Assembly: GCA_947683625.1 (NCBI GenBank)
Contig: CANTUR010000793.1
Location: 682,001-746,000, forward strand
Origin: Mallotus nudiflorus
Taxonomy: Eukaryota; Streptophyta; Magnoliopsida; Malpighiales; Euphorbiaceae
Length of the DNA stretch: 64,000 nucleotides
Direction of reading: 5' to 3'
Below are positions 11,098 to 22,943 of this stretch, one piece after another; position 1 is the first letter of the stretch, and the number at the start of each line of letters is the position of its first letter. The position numbers and the translations under genes were made by a program. Below the pieces are notes generated by a model. That model was given only the letters and a program-made list of their open reading frames with translations. It did no database searches and was not told the origin of the DNA.

Positions 11098-13276
11098 TGT
11101 AGACGACAGGGTTTAGCACGCGTCCAAGATTTTAGCAACTACGACACTATTTGAGCTCGGGGCTCTAGAAAACACACTAACCACTGTCACAAAGACATGG
11201 CATGGAGATTAGGAGTCGCCACCCAGGGTAATAACTGGGACAAATCGAAAAGGTTGTACTCGATTCCTTAAAAGAAAGTTAGCACCACAGCCAAGAGATT
11301 CTGGATACGGAATACCAACTTCTTTCAGTTTTGTGTTCATTTAGAATTACTTTATGAATTATTATCTTATTCTCTATTTACATGTAATTTCATATAAACC
11401 CTAAAAACAATCAAATCCAAGGCAAACTAGTCATGAAATATACAAGTAAATAATGCATTCAATAAATCACATAATCCTTAGATTAATCTAATCTACATGG
11501 ATTCTAAATAAATGAGTTAAATCTACATGTTTTAATTTATACGTAAACCGAAAGACCTATTTCCTTTTGATTTTAATTAAATGAACTTAAGTCTACTTGT
11601 TTTAATAAAAAAAAATGGGCCTAATTCTACAAATTATTAGTGTGCCTAATTCTACATGTTTTAATTAATAGGTGATCTTAAATCTACAAATTATGAAAAA
11701 AAAAACTTAAATTAAGTGGGCTAAGTCTAAATTAATTAAATTGAGTTACGTGGACTTATATCTAATTAACTAAATGGGTCTACGAATATTTCTAATTTAA
11801 AATCTAATTTATTATAGGCCTAAAGGTATATTTTAATTAATTAAACCTAGTTAATTATTAAGTGAAATGAGCTAAAAGAAAATAACCTAAACTTAAATAA
11901 ATAAATCAAGACGTAAAATGGGCTTAAGGCTCCAAAAGCACATAAAAATAATAAATAAGCCCAAAAACAAATAAAAACATAAAAAATAATTAAATAAGAT
12001 CAAACAAATAATTAAATTAATCCTTTATAAAAAAACCCTAGTTTTATTATCGAGCAACCTAAATTAATTTACGTTCTCCATTGATTTTAAATAATTACCT
12101 AATTGAAATCTAGTTTTACTAACCAATTTAATCAAAATAAACATGCAACCACATACATAATTTCACTACTCCCACTATTGAGGCTATTGCATTAATTCAT
12201 AAAATAGTTAATAAAATTAAAAAAAAAGCAATAAATAAAATAAAATAAAATAAAAACCTTAGAAACTAAGTCTCTACGAGGCTTTATCTATGGTTTTCCA
12301 TGGACTTCTTATGAATTCATCCCTCCAACATGATCACCATGCGTTTTCCTCCATAATCATCACAAAAAAATAAATAAAATTATGATTTATGAATAAATTA
12401 TAATAATAACTCAAAAGAATAAAAATAATCAATAATATCAAAAAGAAATAAATAAAAAAAATAGAATAAGAAGAAGATGATGACGCTTATGAGTGATTTG
12501 GGATACTCCTCAAATTTGTAATTCACCGTTCTTGATAAGTCGTCGGATCTTCTTCTTCAAAAATTCTCCAAGGATCTTGAATTAATTGATAAACCAAAAG
12601 GAATTTTTGTAGAAAAACAACTCCAAAAAAAATTAAGAAAGCTCTTTTTAAGAATCAACAATGGATGAAAATTGTTGATTAAATGCACACAAACCCAAAA
12701 GCTTAAAAATATATGTTGTTGCCTCCTTTTTTCTTCTCCCTTTTTCCTCTCTTTTTTTCTTCTCTCTTTTTCTTCCCCTCTGTCGTCCTCTTTATATAGG
12801 GAAAAGAAAACCAAAAACCCTAACTCAATTCTAACGTGATTATAATTCCTAAAAATATAGGATTAATACTTAAAATCATATTTAAGAATTTTAGACCAAT
12901 TAGGATTGAGTTAAAAGCCTAAAAAAATTAAAAACAGAGACGGAAGAGTCCAATCCCGACCGGGATTGTGCAATTCTGATCGGAATTGGTGTAATTCCGA
13001 CCGGAATTACATAATTCCAGTCAAAATTATGGAATTTCGATAGTTTTTTTTTTAACATTTAATTACAAAAAGAACCCTGGAAGAATTTAGGTTTGTAATT
13101 AGGTCCTAAAAAATATTGCAATTTAGTCCTTGAAAACACTAAATCCTTCCTTTAAAAGATGCATTTAGACCCTTGGAATTTTAAACCTTAAGTATCAAGG
13201 ACCTATTCATGATGTTTTCATCGTTAGAGTCCTCTATCGTATTCATAACTCATCATCCCGAAATTGGGTGTCTACA
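11098..13276 (-). mobile_element. Solo LTR of a Tat-like Ty3-gypsy element
   Basis: The ends are TGTAGAC and GTCTACA, and the flanks are ACTAA (11093-11097) and ACCAA (13277-13281), a 5-bp target duplication with one change. The first 50 bases resemble the start of the LTR at 24611 (TTTAGCACGC, then TTTAGCAAC(T/C)ACG), but the rest differs, so this is a related family. No gag or pol is present, as expected after LTR-LTR recombination. The minus orientation is by analogy with the element at 24606. Length is 2179 bp. Confidence 0.85.
12951..13038. repeat. Four short palindromes in a row inside the solo LTR
   Basis: The units are CAATCCCGACCGGGATTG, CAATTCTGATCGGAATTG, TAATTCCGACCGGAATTA and a decayed TAATTCCAGTCAAAATTA. 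Each is about 18 bases, spaced about 20-22 bases start to start. They stand out as GC-rich islands in AT-rich DNA. Confidence 0.9.
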
Positions 13277-15105
13277 ACCAACACCATCCTATAACAAAAA
13301 ATATACATTACGTTTCCGTTAAGTATATTATACAATAAATAAATAAAAAGTTATAAATTACCTTTTCACCAGTGTCTTTGGTACAAACAACACCAAGTTT
13401 GTCCATAACCAATTTCATACAAGAAGAAAGATAATCATACTTCTGATAGACAAACAACTTCAAAGCATTCAACTCATTCATCAAACAATTTGTTTCCCAA
13501 TTAATTGCTTTACAACATTAACGGAATTAGGTGAACTTGTATCATTACCAAAATCAACCAACTTTTCTTTACTCTTATAAAAAAAATCACTTAAACACAA
13601 TATTGCCATCTCTTCACCAATAGGAGATATATTTCTCAATTTAAACTACAAAAAATAAAAAATAATAATAACAACAAAACAAAGAACAAAATAAACTAAA
13701 AAAATAAATAAATAACCAAAACAAACTTTATCTTTTTTAGTGATTCCTTGGAAAATACACTGCCTTAAAACCTTGAAACTCATATTTGATTTACAACTCC
13801 GATTCAAAATACGAGGAATAAGCAGATTAACCTAACCAGTAAAAACACATATGTTATCAATCACAAAAGGGCATCATTCATAAAATCAAATCTGAACAGC
13901 ATATAGGAAGCCATTCAATATATATATATAAAAAATCCATCACTTTTCTTTTCTTTTTTTTTCCACTCAAATAAACCTTCCCTTTCATATATTCCAAAGT
14001 CAAGTAAAACACATTTTTCCCTAATGATAATCATTGTATAAACCAAACACCATTATGTCAAATTTTCTCCTACTAACCATTTTTTTCCAAAGAACTCAAC
14101 AAAAAAAACTTCAATAAAAAAAAATCATAGTAATCTAAATGCAATCTTCATCATTGTCTGAACATTTCGATAAGAAACACTCTTTCACGTACTACTTGTT
14201 AATTTTTTTCAATGCACCAAAATATTTTCTAATCAACCTATTATCCTCAACATAAACCTAAGACAATAAAAAATTACCAACACACGTTAAACCTGTAACA
14301 AGGGAAAATTCTTCAATCTCAAATTTCAATTTCTTCTTGGAAACATCAAACCAACACTCATGGACATTATATTGCTTCAATGCCCTTAACAAAAGAGAAT
14401 GAATTAACTGACATTGCACTTCAAATTGAGGCAAATATAAAAAATACCTAAAACAAGTTTGATGAAAAAGACCCACTAATTTTTATTTAAAACTTATGTT
14501 ATTAAATCGATAACACTGGCCATAAGACAAGCTACAAGAAATTTTAGCTTTAAAGTAATCATCAATTCTCAACAAAGGCTCCCAATCCTTAAAAAAAATA
14601 GTAATCAGAAACAAAAAATAAACATAACCTAAATCAAAATTGAAAAACAAAAAATACCTTTAAAGCAACAACCTTTAAACTCAATCCTTCATTAATGGCA
14701 ATTTTTATTTTCTTCTTCCCCCTATTCATATTGCCATCTCTACCCTTAGTACCCCTCTTCTTGCTTCAAGAAACACCACCTCTCTCAAAAGAACCATCCT
14801 TCTTCAAATGTCATTTTTTTTCACTTTTACAAACTATTTTCTTCACCATTTTTTCTCCTAAAATTTTCTCATTCTTTGCACTAGATTCTCTCTGTTTCAC
14901 AAAGTTAGTCTTTTGAAATCATGTGTTAACCATAAGCTTATTGAAAGAAATAACCGCCAACAACAAAATGAGTAATTATTTTACATACCACTATGAACAG
15001 TTATCACAAAAAATAAAAAAAATTAAAATAAAACTTGAAGAAATCAAAAGATGAAGAAAATGACAGAGCAGGATGAAGAAACATAGAGGAAACCTAATAA
15101 GGTAC

Positions 15106-16292
15106 GCGTGTTATAAAGAGAGGGTAGTTTTGTAATTAATGAAATTTTGTAGTATTTTTGTTAAAAACATTTAAACAGTGCCCTTTTTTTGTAAATCTCC
15201 CAAAAGAAAAAATAAGGTTCAAAATTACAGAAGTTCAATAAGTCCAAAATTGTGAAATTCCAAATTGCCCAAACCGATTGAACTGAACCTTCTTAATATT
15301 TTGGGTTTAATTCAGTTTTGTATAATTTTCAACTGAACCAACCGATACACATTGCTAAACAGAGGGCTTCCTCAAGCCAAGTCCCCTATATCCTGAACGG
15401 GAGACATGAGAAGACACAGTAAAGTGAAACAAAATGTCTGAAATAAAGATCCGTGGGTGAGAACCTCCCTTAAGAGCGTCAATGCGTCACCCTGTGACTA
15501 CTTCTTCAAAACAATATTTCCATAGCCAATTCCTTAGCATAGTGAATAGCCAAACAGATTACAACTCTGAGAAACTATATTCGTTGTAGTACCTAGAAAC
15601 AGATTCACTCTGTTAGAGTGTCTGTTACTACTCCAAAACCAAGCACCCACTACTAAAAAGAGCCGTATCAGAATTTAACTACAGTTCCTGATAGAGGCAT
15701 CCAACAGGAATCATGAATTTGCTGCTGATGAACATGGGGAGGCATATGGCCTTTCTTCTAATCTGCTAACAGTGTTGCTGCCTTGAAAATGGTATACGAA
15801 GCAAAATGTCACTAAAATCTAGCTAGCTATTTCAGCATCACAAAATTGATTTTTCCTGCAAGCAAAAACTATCCATCCATCTAAACGTTCATGGTTTTCA
15901 AAGGCAATATGGATCACCATAGGCTGCTCCAGGACCAGAAAATGAACAAATTTTCAGGTGCTACGATAAATCTGGAAATTTTGAACATGGATTAGGATTT
16001 GAAGCAGCACCTATAAGTTTCCAAGGCTGTTGCAAACTATTAGTGCTTTAAATATCCAACGGAGTCCAGCGACAACGACGCTTAACCCATGACTAAATGA
16101 TCTAGCACATCCCATGCTTTTCAAAAGACCGAGAAGATCACTGAATAAATCATTGAATAATAGTCTATGATAAACAATTAAGAATTTATTGAATGATGAG
16201 TGCATCAATATATATATATATATATCAAATTACAACATAAATTATTCTCAGACTCGTCTGGAAAAAGAAGCTTAAACGAACACAATAAGCAG
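15106..16292. other. Intergenic DNA between the inverted repeat and MVD; no gene recognised
   Basis: From about 15360 the base composition is closer to transcribed DNA than its surroundings. It may be downstream transcribed sequence of MVD, but I found no protein match on either strand. An (AT)n run lies at 16208-16225. Confidence 0.45.
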
Positions 16293-16298
16293 TTTATT
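16293..16298 (-). terminator. Likely poly(A) signal of MVD
   Basis: AATAAA on the minus strand, about 240 bases past the MVD stop codon, within an AT-rich 3' UTR. Plant poly(A) signals are loose, so this is only the best candidate. Confidence 0.4.
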
Positions 16299-16533
16299 CA
16301 TCAAGAGATCATAACCCCACATGAAGTGAGAGCCAAAAAGAAAATAAATTACAGATGCAAGACAAAAGCAGCCTCAACTGCAAATTTGCCAGAAAAAGTT
16401 GCAAGATTTGCTTCACTGCAACTTCAATTACTGAAAAAATTTCAGAATACCATGCCAGGTCTCTACTTAGAGATGTTCACCTAGGCACAGCAAGAGAATA
16501 GAAATACAGAAAAAAGGGCAGTGGATGCCACTT

Positions 16534-19500
16534 TTATTTAGGCATTCCAGTTCCAGGGTGAAGGAGAGCCTGACTTTCATCGGAGAGCAAAACAGGACCT
16601 CTACCAGGCCTTGTGCAGATGAAATAACTAACATCCCCTTTGAATCTTGGGGCATCCTTAATTTCTGGAGGTGCTGGCAATGAATCCACATCCTTCATCT
16701 CTTCAATTCCAGCATCTTTTAGAATGGATTTATCACCAAGGACATAACTATGGAAAAAAGAAAGAAAAAAAATATAATATCAGAAAACTCATCTATGGGG
16801 TTGATGAAAGTCCCACTAAACATCACCTATTATCTTCACTGAGAAACAGTGTTTATTGTTCCCTTAAATACCTGTTTAAATCAGTATCAGAATTTGGTGG
16901 GAAATAATAAAGCAGCTTCTGCAACAACTGGGCAGCAGTCTTTCTATTACGTGCAATTAGAACTGCATTAGGACCAGCATCAAACGTATAGGCCACCTGT
17001 CAATTTTCTCACTATTAGCATTTATCCATCATAATATCTCACACATGGAAGACAGAATGTCTGATCAGTATGACTCCAGATCATCCATGTCTTATCTTCT
17101 GTAACAACAGTCGCTGAAAGACCAAAAAACACAAAAATACAGGAGCTACAGACAATAAAGAATTAGGCACCAGCATGTTTTACTTGAAAACATGATAACT
17201 GAAAGACAGAATTAAAAGCAACTTGCATTCCTAAATCTTTTTTTTTTTGAAAAAGAAAAAAAAAAAAGGTTTGTAACTTTTATGCTTTACAACTTCTAAA
17301 GTTTCATATATAAATATGCAGGGGACTGAGAACCTTTATGTCTTCAATTGATTTTCCAGATAGCACTGAAACAATTCATTTCACAATTATTTTAGTACAT
17401 TCTACTAACTAAAACTTCGCTACCAGGTTCCCCAATAGGCTTCTGAAAATTGAGAGAGTCAAACACCAAAATTAATAATTACAAACAGCAATCTCTTAAA
17501 GCTGCTATCATTCAGTAACTAAATGCTAATAATCATGCACGGCTCAGTAAGATGAATTTTCCCTAAAAGACTTGTGAACAATAATGGTTATGCAGATTAT
17601 GCAATATTGATCCTCTAACTTTTGTTGTTAAGTGTATAATTCATTCTCCTAAATTGCAATATATTTACCCAGCGCAGAACCCAAACAGTAAACATACCTG
17701 AGGTGTTTCTTCAGACCGATTCCATTTCTCGACACAGCTGATTATCCTGGAACATATTCACAACGAAAGCATTAAATACTAAAGTTTGGAGCCTCAATCA
17801 GCATGAGTCATCAATTGAATGTCTATGTAAAATAAAACTGGACATGCAACTTACCGGTGGGATGTATCATTCATGTAGAAAATTGGGGGACATGTGTCTA
17901 AACAGACAGCATGGAACTGATTACTATCGGCACAGGTTAACTGTGCAAAGGATGTAAAATCACGCTTTTCTATGGCTTCTTCCATCTGTATAATGCGTTT
18001 TGGCACAACCTCCTATCAAAATCATGAAAAAGTTAGCACCACACCTTAGACTGGTCAACCAAAGATAGAATCTGAAGATAACTACTATCAAGAAAAATAG
18101 TGCATGAATTAACAGGAAACGAAGAAAAGCAAGATCTGAATAAAAACTAATCCCAAGGGATAGAAAATTTGTAAACTACAAAACATGTCAATCATCTTTA
18201 ACAGATGAAGCATAGAACTCGAACTCCTTTTAGAAAGCTCAGGTGACAGAAAATCGAAAAGGAGTTGTAAAACATGTAATTAAGAGAATTGAAAAACACC
18301 TTAGCTCTATGTTGCAAAAGCAAGCTAGTTTCAACACTCTCGCGCATTCCTGAGGTGCTGCTAGTTTCTTTCTGCCGTGAACTTACCTGGGCAAAAACAA
18401 GAAGTCAGATTTACCAAACATGGCAGATGGATGACAAAATGCTAAATGGAGAAAAAAGGAACTTTTTTTGAAGCAGCTTTGCAGCGTCATAACTTAAACA
18501 CGATATAATATTAAAAAAAAAAAAAGAAAGAAAGAACTTTCATCCCAAATACTAAGATAGCATTGTACATTTCATTGCATTTAAAGTGGATACATCACAG
18601 TATGCAACAACCAACTGTATATCACATTTCTTCAAAAATATTTAGATTACACTTCACCATCATACAATATCTCACCAGAGAATGTAGTAACCACATTCCT
18701 TGTAGAAACTCTAAGAAACCAGATCAGATTCAGATGATGAGTCTTCCAGGTTAAGATAAAAAGTGTCTAATCTATCAACAAAATTCTTACAGGACTTTTT
18801 CCACAGGACCTCAAAATTTGGACAAAAGCTGCAGGTATTATTTCACAATATATGATAATTCTCTCTCTCTCTCTCTGTGTATGTATGTATATATATATAT
18901 ATATATATTCACAACCCAAAAACTTAAACATAAGGTTGATTGACATCTAATTTTTCCTCAACATCTCAGACTGTTCTCAATGAGCCAATTTTTGGGACCA
19001 TGGCTCCATCATCTTTCAATGTAGTTCCAACACTATGTATGCCATAAGAAATTTATATTCTAAAGTTCCAATTTCATCAAATGGAGAGCAAATAACATAA
19101 AAGAAAAATGAATATGACATGGGACAGAAGCTAAAAATATTACAACTATGAAAAGGGTGGATAAAAGAATGCTGTCAGAAAAGAAATCAAATGAAACAAA
19201 CACAAGAAGAAATAGTTGAATTAAAGGAAAACAGCATATGACATGACCAATTAACATATACACGTCTTGTAACCAAAACCATTGGAAAGAACACTGCTTA
19301 GCACCCCAGGCCAAAAGCAACCAGGAAACTATAACAGCAAACAGTTTGATGAGGAGAGAATTTAAAAAAAAAAAAAAGAAAAAGGAACATACCACAGCAA
19401 TAATAATAACAAGATCATCCCAATGCTTCTCATCAACTAGTTGAACTGCAAGGCTGTCGCTCCCATCGTCAACCTTGATGTATTTAAACATAAAGATCAG

Positions 19501-22500
19501 TTTTACTTTTAAAATAGCAAAATACATTGCAGACAGATCGTATAAAAAAAAAAAAAAGATGAAAATCAAAATCAGACTTACTTTTCCCATGATCCACTTG
19601 ACAAATCCACCAAACAAACTGCGACATGCACTGCCTGAACCTTGCCTAAGAAACAAAGTTTACAAAATATCAAATGCCTAACCCACTTTATATGAACATT
19701 TGTGACATACTTAAGTATAACAAATATAACTCAACTATATAATAACATCTCAAATATCTTAAGTGAATAAAATTCCGTACATATTTAAAATTTAAACAAA
19801 TATAATTTAACTATGAAATAATTTTTAGTCAAAAGTAAATAAAACAAACTTCCATACTGATTTGTAGGTATCCATCGTGGCAAAAAATACTGCAATATCA
19901 ACTACAAAAAGAGAAATTAGATACCAGAAATGATGCATCTAACATAGTTCTAGTAATTATAAACAGAAAAATTACACATCATTCAAACCAAGCTACAGTG
20001 GAAAATGGAAAAAATACCAACTAGAGGTCATTGCTTGCAATAATGAAACAAAAAATGATATTTCAAGTTTGGGATACACAACATAATTTATGTCAATGAG
20101 TGTGTAAATAAAGAAAGAATGTATCCTACACCTGCTGCATGTGTCAACTGTGCCAGTTAATGGGTCCCACTGTGTTAGACAATGAGTACAACATTTAGTT
20201 CATAAATACTATTTCCTCTCTCTCATGGGTTGGTGAATGGGCGGAATCCATAACCAAGTGTAGTGTAGAAATTTTCACTAACAGATATTATGAAAGGCTA
20301 CATGCAAGTTCAAGCAAAGAAAGTGAACTATGCTATTCAATTTTAGAGCCATTAACAAAAACATCCATTGGAACCAGGGATTAATCAATTTGAAATGAAT
20401 AGATGATTCAAGTGCTAATCAAATGAGAGTATATACCTTGCAACAGCAGAAAGCTCACTATTGTCTTCTTTAGCATTCATCAACTTTGCAAGGGCAAAAA
20501 CTGCAATAAAGCATCAAAATAGGATAGATTCATTATTCTATTGTGCAGTAAATATTAAATATCATCATCTCAAGATAGAGGTTTGCACATGCAAAGCTAA
20601 ACAATAAAAAGGTCGTTCAAGGCAAAATAATGCATGGCCAGGTACAGAAAGCATCTGTTCTAGTTGAGGGGTCTTTTGCCAAATGCGAAACTATCATTAG
20701 GCATGAAGAAAGGAGATTAAAATAAGCTATAATACGCGTATTATTTCAATAGAAAAAAAATATAATATGCACATTATTTCAGTCATGCAAGCTGACCAAT
20801 ACAAAAATTACGCACCACCAAATTGAAAATAATGTAAATCATCGAATCATTATTAAGATTATATATATTTTAGAAGCATCTTGATGCTTGATTCACATAA
20901 GAACCAATGCTGCATAAGAGCCTTAGTTCCCAAGTTACTTTTACAAACTAATAAGTAGATAATATGTAAAGTTGCTACATTCATACATGCATATAAGTAG
21001 GATAGTAAGCATTGCAACAAACATCTTATGCAGCATGTGTATTCTAGTCAAAACAATATGAGAATTAATAAAAAAAACCTATGAGGATACCTCAATAGCA
21101 GACAATTAAAAGAAAAACAATACAAGTAGTTGTCTGTTTATCATTTTGTGTTTGAAAAATGAAGTAAACCTCATGAAATTCTCCTGTTCTACAATTTCCA
21201 AGTTATATTTATAAACCAACATGTGGATGAATATTGGATTGGTTAATGAGCCTTATTTTTTAAAAAAAATAAAAAAAATAAAAAAAAAGCCATTCATATA
21301 TATTACTAATTTAGACATCCCCCCCATCTTTAATAAAGCTGACATAAGGAATCAAGTCCAATTTAGAGACCATAATTGAGTCTCTTTTCAGATACAAAAA
21401 TACAATGCAACCCACATCACAGTGATTTCTCAGAAACATGAAGACCAGCTTTATATCGCTTGAACAACCAGAACAAATATTTCAAAACAATAGGCCTGCA
21501 AACCATATTTAAAACAAAATCAAACAATGAATATACAATGAAGATGGAGAATACCAATCTTACCTAGACAAGCAAAACCAGCAGCTGAAGAAGCCAGTCC
21601 AGCAGCAGTAGGGAAATTGTTATATGAAGCTATATGTACATGCAATTTCTCCCAATCCTTCCTTGCAATCTTGATACCCTTTTCTTTATCCTCAACATCA
21701 CAGGCCCGAGCACGAATTTCTCTTAAACAATTTTGGTACCTACCTCCAGAAAGGGAGATCTCCTACACTGACCAGCAAAAACCAAAAGAGCCATGAATCA
21801 ACAAAAAGGAAAAGCTATGCAGTGAGATGATAAGATTCTGTTTTAGGTGCAAGGAACATTGGTAGCATTTTAGCTACTGCATTAATTGTACAATAAGGTA
21901 AGTTGACTCAGTATAGCTGTGCTTTACATAAAAACTAAATTAACAAATGAATTCCCGCATGTTTGTTATCTGGGAAAGAAACAAAGAAAAAAAAGTCTGG
22001 ACTTTATGCGTACTTCTCTTATCCTCTTTTTTGAATTCTACAAGCGTCTGATGGATATTTTTATTAGAAGCTGACTCAAAGTCACAAACATAGATTCATG
22101 TCCAATCTTGAAAGATCAAATTATCTTTTTGTTTTCTTTGCGGTCAATTACCCTCAAGCAAACAAAATTTCCCTTCATTATAAACATGTCAGATAATCAA
22201 CAAAACGGGTACCTACTCTGTTAAATACCATAACATTAGGACAACACCAAGAACAAACTTTTCCAATCAGGTTACCTAACGAAAAAATCTTTTTTTTTTT
22301 TTTGTTATTTAATGGTTATTAATCTGGATCAAATTTATTCTTACTTTATAGACTAGGTTGACCTGAAGTGCTTATACCATCAAAATTGAAATGAAGAAAA
22401 ATTTTACTACAGCAATGTCAAAAACATCCTGAATAGAACCTAATTTCCATTTTCAGAAGATCAAAAATAACAATTCAACTGAAAAAAACAAAACAAACCC

Positions 22501-22817
22501 AGAAAAATCCAGCATGCATAAAAGCTGTTTATTTCAAAACATTTATTCAACACCGTAAAAACCCAATTAAGCTAAGAAGGGGAAAAAAAAAGTCCAATAA
22601 AAGTTTATACCTTTCCATTAAGCCACATACGATCCTGGTCAAAAAGAGGACTAACAGCGACAGTAGTTGTAGTACAGAGATGGGCAGGATCTAAAGTAAC
22701 ACTAATGCTATCATTAACAGGCAAAATCAAGGTCTCGTCTCTTTTTCCCCAGTATTTTATGACAGCTATATTGGTTGGTGTCTGTGCAGTAACCATTCTC
22801 ACCCATGTCTCCGCCAT
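16534..22817 (-). CDS. MVD: Mevalonate diphosphate decarboxylase, 10 exons, 415 residues
   Basis: Catalyses the ATP-dependent decarboxylation of mevalonate diphosphate to isopentenyl diphosphate, the last step of the mevalonate pathway. Exons: 22817-22611, 21762-21564, 20500-20437, 19645-19582, 19473-19393, 18386-18300, 18012-17855, 17746-17698, 16996-16872, 16747-16534. All introns are GT-AG and the phases join without a break. Motifs: KYWGKRD at 21-27; the GHMP-kinase loop PTAAGLASSAAGFA at 120-133; GSGSACRS at 159-166 with the expected active-site Arg165; TFDAGPNA at 307-314 with the expected catalytic Asp309. The length is normal for plants. SVTLDPAHL at 39-47 resembles the PTS2 peroxisome signal proposed for plant MVD. 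The start is the ATG opening MAETWVRMVTAQ, as in homologues. No missing residue or frameshift was seen, so this gene is probably functional. Confidence 0.95.
18861..18908 (+). repeat. Compound microsatellite (CT)n-(GTAT)n-(AT)n in MVD intron 5
   Basis: CT dinucleotides pass into GTAT and then AT repeats, between exon 5 and exon 6. Confidence 0.95.
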
Positions 22818-22934
22818 TACAAGAACAAATTGCTCAACGTTACACCCTTTAAAGCCAATAAAGAAGAAAACAACCACAGATCGAAGAAAAAGATCTAATA
22901 AAGAAGGTGGAAGAGGGAAGATGGATTGACGTGC

Positions 22935-22943
22935 ATATATATA
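22935..22943 (-). promoter_or_regulatory. Candidate MVD TATA box
   Basis: On the minus strand GGTATATATATGC lies about 120 bases before the ATG. It is followed by a pyrimidine-rich stretch that looks like a plant 5' UTR. The transcription start is not known. Confidence 0.45.

Larger units (their letters stand above)
10720..14920 (-). pseudogene. DUF1985-type transposon gene, right copy (split by the LTR)
   Basis: The best-kept exon (14258-14476) reads RYFLYLPQFEVQCQLIHSLL, then CWFDVSKKKLKFEIEEF, then SLVTGLTCVGNFLL. That is the classic DUF1985 start with its LVTGLxC motif, clearer than in the left copy. Downstream parts match the left copy: QIWFYECCPFVIDNIC (about 13850-13900), EISPIGEEMAILC-like (about 13600), and GDNRANPSGVGGDF (about 10960). 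A TAA stop right after FLLS and further stops break the frame. The two copies point towards each other and converge on the spacer. Protein role unknown. Confidence 0.6.
10696..15105 (-). repeat. Right arm of the inverted repeat, split by a solo LTR
   Basis: Reverse complement of 8483-10662. Removing the LTR (11098-13276) leaves about 2.23 kb, close to the left arm. In the left arm the insertion point reads GGTGTTAGTGAT uninterrupted, which confirms the pre-insertion state. The outer edge ends AGGAAACCTA near 15092, mirroring TAGGTTTCCT at about 8482. No target duplication was seen around the whole repeat. Confidence 0.85.

Noticed and set aside
8090..15200. Target duplication around the whole inverted repeat
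   Set aside because: The flanks share AT-rich words but no exact duplication beside TAGGTTTCCT and AGGAAACCTA, so I could not define it as one inserted element.
15360..16200. Possible separate gene downstream of MVD, judged by its less AT-rich composition
   Set aside because: No protein match in any frame and no clear splice pattern; may be downstream transcribed or intergenic DNA.
19060..19656. 198-codon minus-strand open frame
   Set aside because: It runs through MVD exons 4 and 5 and their introns. Only the exon parts match the enzyme.
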